From NCBI GenBank assembly GCA_032334055.1, contig JAUOZS010000001.1, positions 1,462,501-1,526,500 of the forward strand: a stretch of DNA of 64,000 nt. Reading direction: 5' to 3'. This stretch comes from Selenomonadales bacterium 4137-cl. GTDB lineage: Bacteria > Bacillota > Negativicutes > Sporomusales > UBA7701. The position numbers were made by a program, and so were the translations under genes. A model generated the notes under the pieces. That model did no database searches. It was not told the DNA's origin and worked only from the letters and a program-made list of their open reading frames with translations. Positions 57,048-64,000 of the stretch are shown in pieces. Within the stretch, counting starts at the first letter, position 1. The number at the start of each line of letters is the position of its first letter.

Positions 57048-58658
57048 GTGTTAATGACGTTATTCCTCATCGCCGTTGTCATTTTCGTCGTGGCCTACAA
57101 AACTTACGGGGCCTATCAGAAAAAAATCTACGAACTTGACGACACCCGGGAAACTCCGGCCCAATGCATGTTCGACGGAATGGACTACTGTCCGGCCCAT
57201 CCGGCGGTGCTCCTGGGGCACCACTTCTCGTCCATCGCCGGCGCCGGCCCGATCGTCGGTCCGATCGCCGCATCCGCGATGTTCGGCTGGCTGCCCGCCT
57301 ACATCTGGGTCCTCATTGGCTCGGTGTTCTTCGGCGGCGTCCACGATATGGGCGCGGTAGTGGCCTCCATCAGGCACCGCGGCATGTCCATCGGCGAGGT
57401 CGTTTCCCAATGGATAGGCAAGAAAGGCAAGCGCCTGTTCCTGTGCTTCACCTGGCTGGCGCTCACCCTTGTCATTGCCGTCTTCCTCGAACTGGCGGCC
57501 CAGACCTTTGCCGCCGACCCCGCCGTCGCCTTCTCCGGCATTTTATACATTTTACTGGCGATGATCTTCGGCGTCGCCATCTACCGCTTCGGCATTTCCC
57601 TCAAAGTGGCGTCCATCATCATGGTGCCGATTATCCTCGGAGCGGTCTTCTTCGGTTCTTACAACCCCTGGGTCCAGTCCGCTTTCAAACTGGGCATCGA
57701 CACCTGGCGCTGGATCCTCGTCGTCTACATCTTCGGCGCCTCCGTCCTGCCGGTATGGCTTCTCCTGCAGCCCCGCGACTATCTGGCCTCTTATCTGCTC
57801 TACTTCTCGCTCTTCATCGGCGCTGTCGGCATGCTGTTCGGTTCCCAGTTCGACATCAAACTGCCCGCATTCAAGGGCTTCACCAACGCCGGCGGCGAAT
57901 TCCTCTGGCCGTTGCTGTTCGTAACCGTGGCCTGCGGCGCCATCTCCGGCTTCCACTCCCTCGTAGGCAGCGGCACCACATCGAAACAGCTTCGCAGAGA
58001 GAGTGACGCTGTCGCTATCGGCTACGGCTCGATGCTTGTGGAAGGCCTCGTGGCCGTCATCGCCATCGGCACCATCATGATCGCCGGCGGGATGCTCAAA
58101 GGCGGCCCCACCGTCGTATACGGCGCCGGCCTCGGCAAATTCTCCGCCCTCATCGGCATCGACCCCCGGGTCGGCACCTCGCTCGGCCTGCTGGCCCTCA
58201 ACTCCTTCATTCTCACCTCGCTTGACACCGCGACCCGTCTGGCGCGCTACCAGCTTCAGGAGTTCTTCGACATGAAGCTCGACCGCTACACCGCCACCGC
58301 CATCGGCGTCGCCGTGGCCATCGGCCTGATCTTCTGGAAGACCGGCAACACGCCGGCCTGGAAGCTCATCTGGCCGGTGTTCGGCGCCTCCAACCAGCTC
58401 GTCGCCGCGCTGTCGCTCATGACAATCGGCGTCTGGGTGATGAAAGGGCTCAAGAAATCGGCCAACTTCGTCATGATCCCGATGGTATTCATGCTCGTCA
58501 CCACTGTTGCCGCCCTGTTCCTGCTCATCAAGGCCAACCTGACCAACCCCATCATCTGCGGCATCAGCGTCCTGCTCCTCGTGCTGTCCATCCTGCTCGT
58601 CAAAGAAACGTGGTCTGTGCTGTCGAAGAAAGACGAGATACCTACTAAGCAAGCCTAA
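57048..58658 (+). CDS. cstA: CstA-family transporter, copy 1
   Basis: This 536-aa carbon-starvation-family membrane protein has many hydrophobic segments. The family signature GHHFSSIAGAGPIVGP lies near residue 62, and GGVHDMGAVVASIRHRG, FLWPLLFVTVACGAISGFHSLVGSGTT and VFGASNQLVAALSL follow. In E. coli the CstA and BtsT members import pyruvate or peptides under starvation. It is shorter than those (about 700 aa). GTG start 57048 follows AGAGGTGA. No ybdD-like gene follows. Confidence 0.92.
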   Translation: MLMTLFLIAVVIFVVAYKTYGAYQKKIYELDDTRETPAQCMFDGMDYCPAHPAVLLGHHFSSIAGAGPIVGPIAASAMFGWLPAYIWVLIGSVFFGGVHDMGAVVASIRHRGMSIGEVVSQWIGKKGKRLFLCFTWLALTLVIAVFLELAAQTFAADPAVAFSGILYILLAMIFGVAIYRFGISLKVASIIMVPIILGAVFFGSYNPWVQSAFKLGIDTWRWILVVYIFGASVLPVWLLLQPRDYLASYLLYFSLFIGAVGMLFGSQFDIKLPAFKGFTNAGGEFLWPLLFVTVACGAISGFHSLVGSGTTSKQLRRESDAVAIGYGSMLVEGLVAVIAIGTIMIAGGMLKGGPTVVYGAGLGKFSALIGIDPRVGTSLGLLALNSFILTSLDTATRLARYQLQEFFDMKLDRYTATAIGVAVAIGLIFWKTGNTPAWKLIWPVFGASNQLVAALSLMTIGVWVMKGLKKSANFVMIPMVFMLVTTVAALFLLIKANLTNPIICGISVLLLVLSILLVKETWSVLSKKDEIPTKQA

Positions 58659-58720
58659 ACCTTCAAGTTCCAAGGCGACAAGAACGGAAGTTTTTATCGC
58701 CAGCGGCGAAATCTGAAAGA

Positions 58721-58751
58721 AGTATTTCAACCGGTGAATTTTGTAATTCAC
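58721..58751 (+). promoter_or_regulatory. Degenerate LytTR site upstream of unit 2
   Basis: AGTATTTCAA (58721-58730) and TGTAATTCAC (58742-58751) keep the 21-bp period and the 32-bp distance to the -35 box seen in unit 1, but match the consensus at only 6-7 of 10 positions. It may bind the regulator weakly. Confidence 0.45.
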
Positions 58752-58763
58752 CGGCTTTTTTTT
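58731..58763 (+). terminator. Terminator after cstA copy 1
   Basis: CCGGTGAATT/AATTCACCGG with TTGT loop, then C and eight T. Confidence 0.85.
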
Positions 58764-58782
58764 GCTATTAAATGGGAATAAC

Positions 58783-58812
58783 TTGCACTTTGATCTTTTG
58801 GAAAGTTATACT
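58783..58812 (+). promoter_or_regulatory. Promoter of the second small gene-cstA unit
   Basis: TTGCAC (58783-58788) and TATACT (58807-58812) with an 18-bp spacer. The same GGG...TAACTTGC and GAAAGTTAT blocks as in unit 1. Confidence 0.6.
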
Positions 58813-58888
58813 AAAAGCGGGATTTACAAATAATGAAAAAATCCGCATAGATAAATAACAGAATATTCTCTACAATACGAGGTGGGCA

Positions 58889-59338
58889 ATGGACAAAAGC
58901 GGCGCCAAGCGGTTGGCCGATCTTCATCAACTGTGGCAGGAAGTGGGTTTCGAGCCCTGGACTTGGAACGGACTGGAGGGAATGAAACGCCGTGTTACCT
59001 TCCGGAAAGGCTCGCTGCTTGGCGAAGTCGCCCGCTACTACGCGGACGACCACATCGTCTGGCCGGCGCCGGTCCCTGGCGCCGAGAAAATGATCCTCGA
59101 AAAATGGCGGCCGGCGGACGAGGTAATGAGCCACCGCTTCCTCCTCCTCGACGACCAGGCAAGCGGCAAGCCGCAGAAAAAATATTTCTTCCTCGGCTTC
59201 CGGGGCTGGCTTGAAGTACTCGTACATCGGCCGGGCGACCCGGAAGTCGAAAACTTCCGCGATCTCGTCTTCCTTGTCAACAAAGCCTGGCAATATGCAG
59301 AAAGGCAGAAAGGGGGGGAGGCCGGCGGTATTACATGA
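58889..59338 (+). CDS. CstA-linked unknown protein, copy 2
   Basis: This 149-aa paralogue of the 56565 gene begins MDKSGAKRLADLHQLWQEVG. The central 100 residues are strongly conserved between copies (RVTFRKGSLLGEVARYYADD; ILEKWRPADEVMSHR; KKYFFLGFRGWLEVL), while the N- and C-terminal 15-20 residues differ. GAGGTGGG precedes the start. It lies 40 bp before cstA copy 2. Retention of both copies next to both transporters supports a functional link. Confidence 0.75.
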   Translation: MDKSGAKRLADLHQLWQEVGFEPWTWNGLEGMKRRVTFRKGSLLGEVARYYADDHIVWPAPVPGAEKMILEKWRPADEVMSHRFLLLDDQASGKPQKKYFFLGFRGWLEVLVHRPGDPEVENFRDLVFLVNKAWQYAERQKGGEAGGIT

Positions 59339-59378
59339 CGCGGCTGACCAAATATAACAAAAAAAGGGGTGATTTCAA

Positions 59379-60989
59379 GTGTTAATGACGTTATTCCTTA
59401 TCGCCGTTGTCGTTTTCGTCGTGGCCTACAAAACTTACGGGGCCTATCAGAAAAAAATCTACGAACTTGACGACACCCGGGAAACTCCGGCCCAATGCAT
59501 GTTCGACGGAATGGACTACTGTCCGGCCCATCCGGCGGTGCTCCTGGGGCACCACTTCTCGTCCATCGCCGGCGCCGGCCCGATCGTCGGTCCGATCGCC
59601 GCATCCGCGATGTTCGGCTGGCTGCCCGCCTACATCTGGGTGCTAGTCGGCTCGGTGTTCTTCGGCGGCGTCCACGACATGGGCGCGGTCGTGGCCTCCA
59701 TCAGGCACCGCGGGTTGTCCATCGGTGAGGTCGTTTCCCAATGGATAGGCAAAAAAGGCAAGCGCCTGTTCCTGTGCTTCACCTGGCTGGCGCTCACCCT
59801 TGTCATCGCCGTCTTCCTCGAACTGGCGGCCCAGACCTTTGCTGCCGACCCCGCCGTCGCTTTCTCCGGCATTTTATACATTTTCTTGGCTATGATTTTC
59901 GGCGTCGCCATCTACCGTTACGGAGTCTCCCTCAAAGTAGCGTCCGTCATCATGGTGCCGATTATCCTCGGAGCGGTCTTCTTCGGTTCTTACAACCCCT
60001 GGGTCCAGTCCGCTTTCAAAATGGGTATCGACACCTGGCGCTGGATTCTCGTCGTCTATATCTTCGCAGCCTCCGTCCTGCCGGTATGGCTTCTCCTGCA
60101 GCCCCGCGACTATCTGGCCTCTTATCTGCTCTACTTCTCGCTCTTCATCGGCGCTGTCGGCATGCTGTTCGGTTCCCAGTTCGACGTCAAGCTGCCTGCT
60201 TTCACCGGCTTCACCAACGCTGGCGGCGAGTTCCTCTGGCCGTTGCTGTTCGTAACCGTGGCCTGCGGCGCCATCTCCGGCTTCCATGCCCTGGTTGGCA
60301 GCGGCACCACGGCTAAACAGCTCCGCAAAGAGAGCGACGCCGTCCTCATCGGCTATGGCTCGATGCTCACCGAAGGCCTCGTGGCCGTCATCGCCATCGG
60401 CACCATCATGATCGCCGGCGGGATGCTCAAAGGCGGCCCCACCGTCGTATACGGCGCCGGCCTCGGCAAATTCTCCGCCCTCATCGGCATCGACCCCCGG
60501 GTTGGCACCTCGCTCGGCCTGCTGGCCCTCAACTCCTTCATCCTCACCTCGCTCGACACCGCGACCCGTCTGGCGCGCTACCAGCTTCAGGAGTTCTTCG
60601 ACATGAAACTCGACCGCTACACCGCCACCGCCATCGGCGTCGCCGTGGCCATGGGCCTGATCTTCTGGAAGACCGGCAACAAGCCTGTCTGGCTCCTTAT
60701 CTGGCCGGTATTCGGCGCCTCCAACCAGCTCGTCGCCGCGCTGTCGCTCATGACCGTAGGCGTCTGGGTGATGAAAGGGCTCAAGAAATCGGCCAACTTC
60801 GTCATGATCCCGATGGTATTCATGCTCGTCACCACTGTTGCCGCCCTGTTCCTGCTCATCAAGGCCAACCTGACCAACCCCATCATCTGCGGCATCAGCG
60901 TCCTGCTCCTCGTGCTGGCGGTCCTGCTCGTCAAAGAGACGTGGTCCGTCCTGTCGAAGAAGGACCAGACACCGACTACCCCCGCCTAA
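59379..60989 (+). CDS. cstA: CstA-family transporter, copy 2
   Basis: This 536-aa protein is nearly identical to copy 1. Differences are scattered conservative changes (for example YRYGVSLKVASV, FHALVGSGTTAKQ). It has the same GTG start with AGGGGTGA upstream, and the same signatures (GHHFSSIAGAGPIVGP; FGASNQLVAAL). Long identical DNA stretches indicate recent duplication or gene conversion. A strong terminator follows. Confidence 0.92.
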   Translation: MLMTLFLIAVVVFVVAYKTYGAYQKKIYELDDTRETPAQCMFDGMDYCPAHPAVLLGHHFSSIAGAGPIVGPIAASAMFGWLPAYIWVLVGSVFFGGVHDMGAVVASIRHRGLSIGEVVSQWIGKKGKRLFLCFTWLALTLVIAVFLELAAQTFAADPAVAFSGILYIFLAMIFGVAIYRYGVSLKVASVIMVPIILGAVFFGSYNPWVQSAFKMGIDTWRWILVVYIFAASVLPVWLLLQPRDYLASYLLYFSLFIGAVGMLFGSQFDVKLPAFTGFTNAGGEFLWPLLFVTVACGAISGFHALVGSGTTAKQLRKESDAVLIGYGSMLTEGLVAVIAIGTIMIAGGMLKGGPTVVYGAGLGKFSALIGIDPRVGTSLGLLALNSFILTSLDTATRLARYQLQEFFDMKLDRYTATAIGVAVAMGLIFWKTGNKPVWLLIWPVFGASNQLVAALSLMTVGVWVMKGLKKSANFVMIPMVFMLVTTVAALFLLIKANLTNPIICGISVLLLVLAVLLVKETWSVLSKKDQTPTTPA

Positions 60990-61002
60990 AACAACCGGGT
61001 AC

Positions 61003-61040
61003 CCGAAAACCGCTGCGAAGGCAGCGGTTTTCGGCATTTT
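61003..61040 (+). terminator. Terminator after cstA copy 2
   Basis: A perfect 14-bp stem (CCGAAAACCGCTGC/GCAGCGGTTTTCGG, GAAG loop) then CATTTT. Confidence 0.88.
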
Positions 61041-61120
61041 CCGGAAAAACTCCGCGGAGACCGTTTAAAGCGGAACCGACACCGTTCGGATGGCAAATAG
61101 TACAATTGATGATAAACATA

Positions 61121-61149
61121 TTGTCGTGCGATAAATCCACAGTTATACT
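61121..61149 (+). promoter_or_regulatory. Promoter of the third cstA gene
   Basis: TTGTCG (61121-61126) and TATACT (61144-61149) with a 17-bp spacer. The -10 block AGTTATACT matches that of unit 2, but no GCATTTCAT direct repeat is seen upstream. Confidence 0.6.
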
Positions 61150-61268
61150 TTGTGTAGCAAGAAAGCATTAAAGCGTCGCGTAAAAGGAGGAGGAGGCCAG
61201 TCATCGTTAGCGCCGTGGTTAACTGTATCTGCATTTAAAGCCTCAGACTACAAGGAGGAAAAGTTAAC

Positions 61269-63137
61269 GTGGAAAAGATCAACTCGATCTGGCTGCTCAT
61301 CGCGGCAGCCTGTGCCTTCGTACTAGCGTATCGCTACTACGGCGCCTTCATCGCCGCGAAGGTGCTCATGCTCAACGATGCCAACGTCACGCCGTCCCAT
61401 CGCTGCAACGACGGTCGCGAGTATGTGCCGACCAACAAATGGGTCTTATTCGGTCATCATTTTGCCGCCATCGCCGGCGCCGGCCCGCTTGTGGGTCCGG
61501 TGCTCGCCTCCCAGTACGGCTGGGGGCCCGGCTTCGCCTGGATTCTGCTGGGCTCGATCTTTGCCGGCGCCGTCCACGACTTTATCATACTCTTCGCGTC
61601 GGTGCGTCACAACGGCCAGGGCCTGGCTACCATCGCCCGCAAAGAGGTCGGCCCCATCACCGGCTTCACCACCTCGATCGCCATCCTCTTCATCATCGTC
61701 CTCGCCATGGCCGGCCTGGGCATCGTCGTCGTCTTCGCGATGATGAAAAACCCATGGGGCGCCTTCACCCTCTTCATGACCATCCCCATCGCCATCGTCA
61801 TCGGCCTCTACATGTTCAAAATCGCCCCCGGCTCGATCCGCTCGGGATCAGTCGTCGGCTTCCTGCTCGTCCTCGGCGCCGTCTTTGCCGGTCACTGGGT
61901 AATGCCTGGACAGGCCTGGGGAGGACTGGCCCCCTACTTCACCCTCACCCGCGAGCAGGTCTCCATCGCCCTGCCGGTTTACGGCTTCATCGCCGCCGTC
62001 CTGCCGGTATGGCTGCTCCTCGCCCCGCGCGATTATCTCAGCTCCTATATGAAGATCGGCACCGTCCTCGCGCTGGCACTCGGCATCCTCATCGTCCAGC
62101 CGACCGTCAACATGCCGATCACCACCCCCTTCACCGCCGGCGGCGGCCCCATCATCCCCGGCCCCGTCTGGCCGTTCGTCTTCATCACCATCGCCTGCGG
62201 CGCTATCTCCGGCTTCCACGCCCTCATCAGCTCGGGCACCACGCCCAAGATGATCGAGATGGAAAGCCAGGCCATGTTCATCGGCTACGGCAGCATGCTT
62301 GTTGAAGGCTTCGTTGCAATGATGGCCCTGATTTCCGCCGTCGTAATGTATCCCGGCGACTTCTTCGCCATCAATACCCTTGCCCCCGTTTACGCCAAGG
62401 TGCAGGCCATCTTCCCGACCGTCGAGATCAAACAACTTGAGGAACTCGTCGGCATCCAGGTCATGCATCGCCCCGGCGGCGCCGTTTCCTTAGCCGTCGG
62501 CATGGCCCACATCTTCTCGAGCATCGGCGGCATGAAGAGCCTCATGAGCTACTGGTACCAGTTCGCTCTCATGTTCGAGGCCCTCTTCATCCTCACAACC
62601 ATCGACGCCGGCACCCGCGTAGGCCGATACATCCTCCAGGACGTTCTCGGCACCTATGTCTACCCGCCTCTCAAGGAAACCGGCTGGTGGCCCGGCATCT
62701 TCTTTACCGGCGCCCTCGTAAGCCTAAGCTGGGGCTACCTCCTCTACACCGGCAACGTAAGCACCATCTGGCCGATGTTTGGGGTCGCAAATCAGCTTCT
62801 GGCTGTCATCGCCCTGGCCCTCGGCACAACCATCATCCTCAAACTTGCCAAAAACAAGACCTATGCCTTGATTACCATCGCGCCGCTGGCTTTCCTGTCC
62901 GTCACCGTAATTTCGGCCGGCGCCATGAACATCGGCAACTACCTCAAACTGGGAACCTTCAATGGCAACCTCATGGCGGCCCTCAGCATCGTTCTCATCG
63001 TCATGGTCGCCATTATCATTCTCGACTCCCTCCGCGTTTGGCTGCGTCTCTTCGGCACCGCCAAGCCGGAAGGCATGAACACCGATACTCCGGTTGTATG
63101 TCAGTTCGGCGAAACGCGGCCCAATATCCCCAGCTAA
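61269..63137 (+). CDS. CstA-family transporter, long form
   Basis: This 622-aa membrane protein is of the same family but a different subgroup: GHHFAAIAGAGPLVGPVLASQYGWGPG, GAVHDFIILFASVRHNGQ, TIACGAISGFHALISSGTTPKM and FGVANQLLAVIALALGTT. It is longer than copies 1 and 2, through an insert near residues 365-420 and a longer C-terminus. GTG start 61269 follows AAGGAGGAAAAG. It has its own promoter and leader and is probably regulated separately. Substrate not determinable; pyruvate or peptides are known for relatives. Confidence 0.9.
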   Translation: MEKINSIWLLIAAACAFVLAYRYYGAFIAAKVLMLNDANVTPSHRCNDGREYVPTNKWVLFGHHFAAIAGAGPLVGPVLASQYGWGPGFAWILLGSIFAGAVHDFIILFASVRHNGQGLATIARKEVGPITGFTTSIAILFIIVLAMAGLGIVVVFAMMKNPWGAFTLFMTIPIAIVIGLYMFKIAPGSIRSGSVVGFLLVLGAVFAGHWVMPGQAWGGLAPYFTLTREQVSIALPVYGFIAAVLPVWLLLAPRDYLSSYMKIGTVLALALGILIVQPTVNMPITTPFTAGGGPIIPGPVWPFVFITIACGAISGFHALISSGTTPKMIEMESQAMFIGYGSMLVEGFVAMMALISAVVMYPGDFFAINTLAPVYAKVQAIFPTVEIKQLEELVGIQVMHRPGGAVSLAVGMAHIFSSIGGMKSLMSYWYQFALMFEALFILTTIDAGTRVGRYILQDVLGTYVYPPLKETGWWPGIFFTGALVSLSWGYLLYTGNVSTIWPMFGVANQLLAVIALALGTTIILKLAKNKTYALITIAPLAFLSVTVISAGAMNIGNYLKLGTFNGNLMAALSIVLIVMVAIIILDSLRVWLRLFGTAKPEGMNTDTPVVCQFGETRPNIPS

Positions 63138-63148
63138 ATAAAATTAGA

Positions 63149-63186
63149 GAAGAAGGTCTGCGTCGACGGCGCGGACCTTCTTCTTT
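63149..63186 (+). terminator. Terminator after the third cstA gene
   Basis: GAAGAAGGTC/GACCTTCTTC 10-bp stem with further pairing inside, followed by TTT. Confidence 0.82.
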
Positions 63187-63268
63187 GATAATTAAAATCT
63201 GCCGGGAAAAGGAATTATATTAAAAGTGGACGAATACCAATAAAAAACCATTCCCCTGGAGGCCAATC

Positions 63269-64000
63269 GTGAAGATCCTGCTTGCCGAACACCGCGGCTT
63301 CTGCTACGGCGTCGAGCGGGCCGTCGCCATGGCCCGCGGCTGTGCCGACCGGCCGGGCAAAGCCGCCACCCTCGGCCCCATCATCCACAACCCCCAGCTT
63401 GTCGCCCGGCTGGCAGCCGAGGGCGTCGGCACCGTCGACAACCTCGACGACATAAAAGGGGACACCGTTATCATCCGCTCTCACGGCGCCCCTCCGGAAA
63501 CTTATCGCCAGGCGGCCGCCAAAAACCTCACCGTCGTCGACGCCACCTGCCCCCACGTCAGAAAGGCCCAGACGGCTGCCCGCGATCTCCGGGAAAAAGG
63601 CTACAGAGTGGCCGTGGTGGGGGAGAGGGGTCACCCCGAAGTTAACAGCATCGTCGCCTGGGCAGGCGACGGCACGGTCGTCATCGAAACCGAGGAAGAA
63701 GCGGCCGGCTTGCCGGCGGTTCCGCGCCTGGGAATAGTATCCCAGACCACCTTTCCGCCCGGCCGGTTCGACGGCATCGTCGACATCCTGAAAACCGGAG
63801 CCGCCGACATCCAGGTGAACAAAACCATCTGCACCGCCACCGAACAGCGCCAGCAGGCGGCCGTGGACCTTGCGGCCCGCGTGGACGTCATGGTAGTCGT
63901 CGGCGGGCGCGGCAGCGCCAACACCACCCGCCTCGCCCAACTATGCCAAGAGGCAGGCAGCAGGGTGTATCACATAGAAACAGCAGCTGAACTGGACCCC
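63269..64000 (+). CDS. ispH: 4-hydroxy-3-methylbut-2-enyl diphosphate reductase, N-terminal part
   Basis: This gene is cut by the right edge; 244 codons are visible from GTG 63269 (CTGGAGG upstream). It is the last enzyme of the MEP isoprenoid pathway, a [4Fe-4S] reductase. The three cluster cysteines are present: GFCYGVERAV (C12), DATCPHV and KTICTATEQRQQ. The HN (IIHNPQ) and SHGAPP histidine motifs are also intact. It usually sits next to cmk-plsC; the regulator/cstA block separates them here. Some relatives carry an S1 domain fusion at the C-terminus, which is beyond the window. Confidence 0.95.
   Translation, partial: MKILLAEHRGFCYGVERAVAMARGCADRPGKAATLGPIIHNPQLVARLAAEGVGTVDNLDDIKGDTVIIRSHGAPPETYRQAAAKNLTVVDATCPHVRKAQTAARDLREKGYRVAVVGERGHPEVNSIVAWAGDGTVVIETEEEAAGLPAVPRLGIVSQTTFPPGRFDGIVDILKTGAADIQVNKTICTATEQRQQAAVDLAARVDVMVVVGGRGSANTTRLAQLCQEAGSRVYHIETAAELDP

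Larger units (their letters stand above)
56425..60989 (+). repeat. Tandem duplication of [leader + 149-aa gene + cstA]
   Basis: Unit 1 (56425-58658) and unit 2 (58721-60989) share the order regulator repeat, terminator, promoter, small gene and cstA. The small proteins are clearly paralogous, and the two 536-aa CstA proteins are nearly identical. A stretch of 229 bp is identical between 57082-57310 and 59413-59641. Leaders have diverged more than the genes. Confidence 0.88.

Noticed and set aside
57552..58751. Long minus-strand frames opposite both cstA genes (also 59874-61037)
   Set aside because: Their sequences are complements of transmembrane codons, giving Asp/Glu/His-rich nonsense. They recur in both copies only because the cstA genes are duplicates.
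61003..61149. A GCATTTCAT-type regulator repeat upstream of the third cstA
   Set aside because: GGCATTT occurs once at 61033 at the terminator end, but no second copy lies 21 bp away.
1..64000. CRISPR array, tRNA or rRNA genes
   Set aside because: No regularly spaced direct repeats with unique spacers, no tRNA cloverleaf at the prophage ends and no rRNA-like sequence were seen by reading.

Overview
The window (about 58-60% GC by eye) looks like a chromosome segment of a spore-forming, diderm Firmicute of the Negativicutes, probably Sporomusaceae. This is an inference from the dacB-spmA-spmB sporulation trio, the aroF-aroA-cmk-plsC...ispH order, frequent GTG/TTG starts with strong GGAGG ribosome sites, and anaerobe-type flavin/iron-sulfur oxidoreductases. 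No rRNA, tRNA or CRISPR array was seen.

Layout. 1-3792: a partial unknown gene on the minus strand, then dacB, spmA, spmB and the 5' part of a FAD-dependent oxidoreductase. 3793-46336: a complete siphovirus-type prophage of about 42.5 kb, inserted by a large serine recombinase into the oxidoreductase gene. 46337-64000: the 3' end of the oxidoreductase, a PyrK-like electron-transfer protein, rluB, a YhiN-type flavoprotein, a small membrane protein, aroF, aroA, cmk, plsC, a LytS/LytTR (YpdA/YpdB-like) two-component pair, two tandem copies of [149-aa unknown gene + cstA], a third longer cstA, and the start of ispH.

Prophage. On the left are the integrase and a secreted protein (minus strand), then a switch region with two divergent XRE regulators, operators and a consensus promoter. 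Early genes follow: a BRO antirepressor, a recombination set (SbcC-like ATPase, RecT, metallo-beta-lactamase-fold protein), a radical-SAM protein, a PD-(D/E)XK nuclease, an SNF2 helicase, a helicase-methyltransferase fusion, a second radical-SAM protein, a replication protein carrying a probable origin, RusA, and small accessory genes. Late genes run in the classical order: terminase small and large, portal, minor head, scaffold, capsid, connectors, tail tube, tail chaperones with a -1 frameshift, tape measure, distal tail, tail-tip, fibre, lysis. All late genes are on the plus strand.

Main points. (i) The attachment sites can be placed to the base pair: joining the host halves at a GT core restores a continuous 426-codon oxidoreductase gene, and the reconstructed attP is symmetric about the same GT. 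(ii) The LytTR regulator is followed by a direct repeat, GCATTTCAT with 21-bp period, that matches the E. coli YpdB site as I remember it. It lies upstream of the first [unknown gene + cstA] unit, and a degenerate copy lies at the same distance upstream of the second, suggesting a pyruvate- or carbon-sensing circuit with a novel CstA partner protein. (iii) The prophage shows an in-gene origin, a non-AUG/GUG/UUG (AUC) start for the minor head protein, a classical A AAA AAC frameshift, and an unusual radical-SAM/helicase/methyltransferase cassette.
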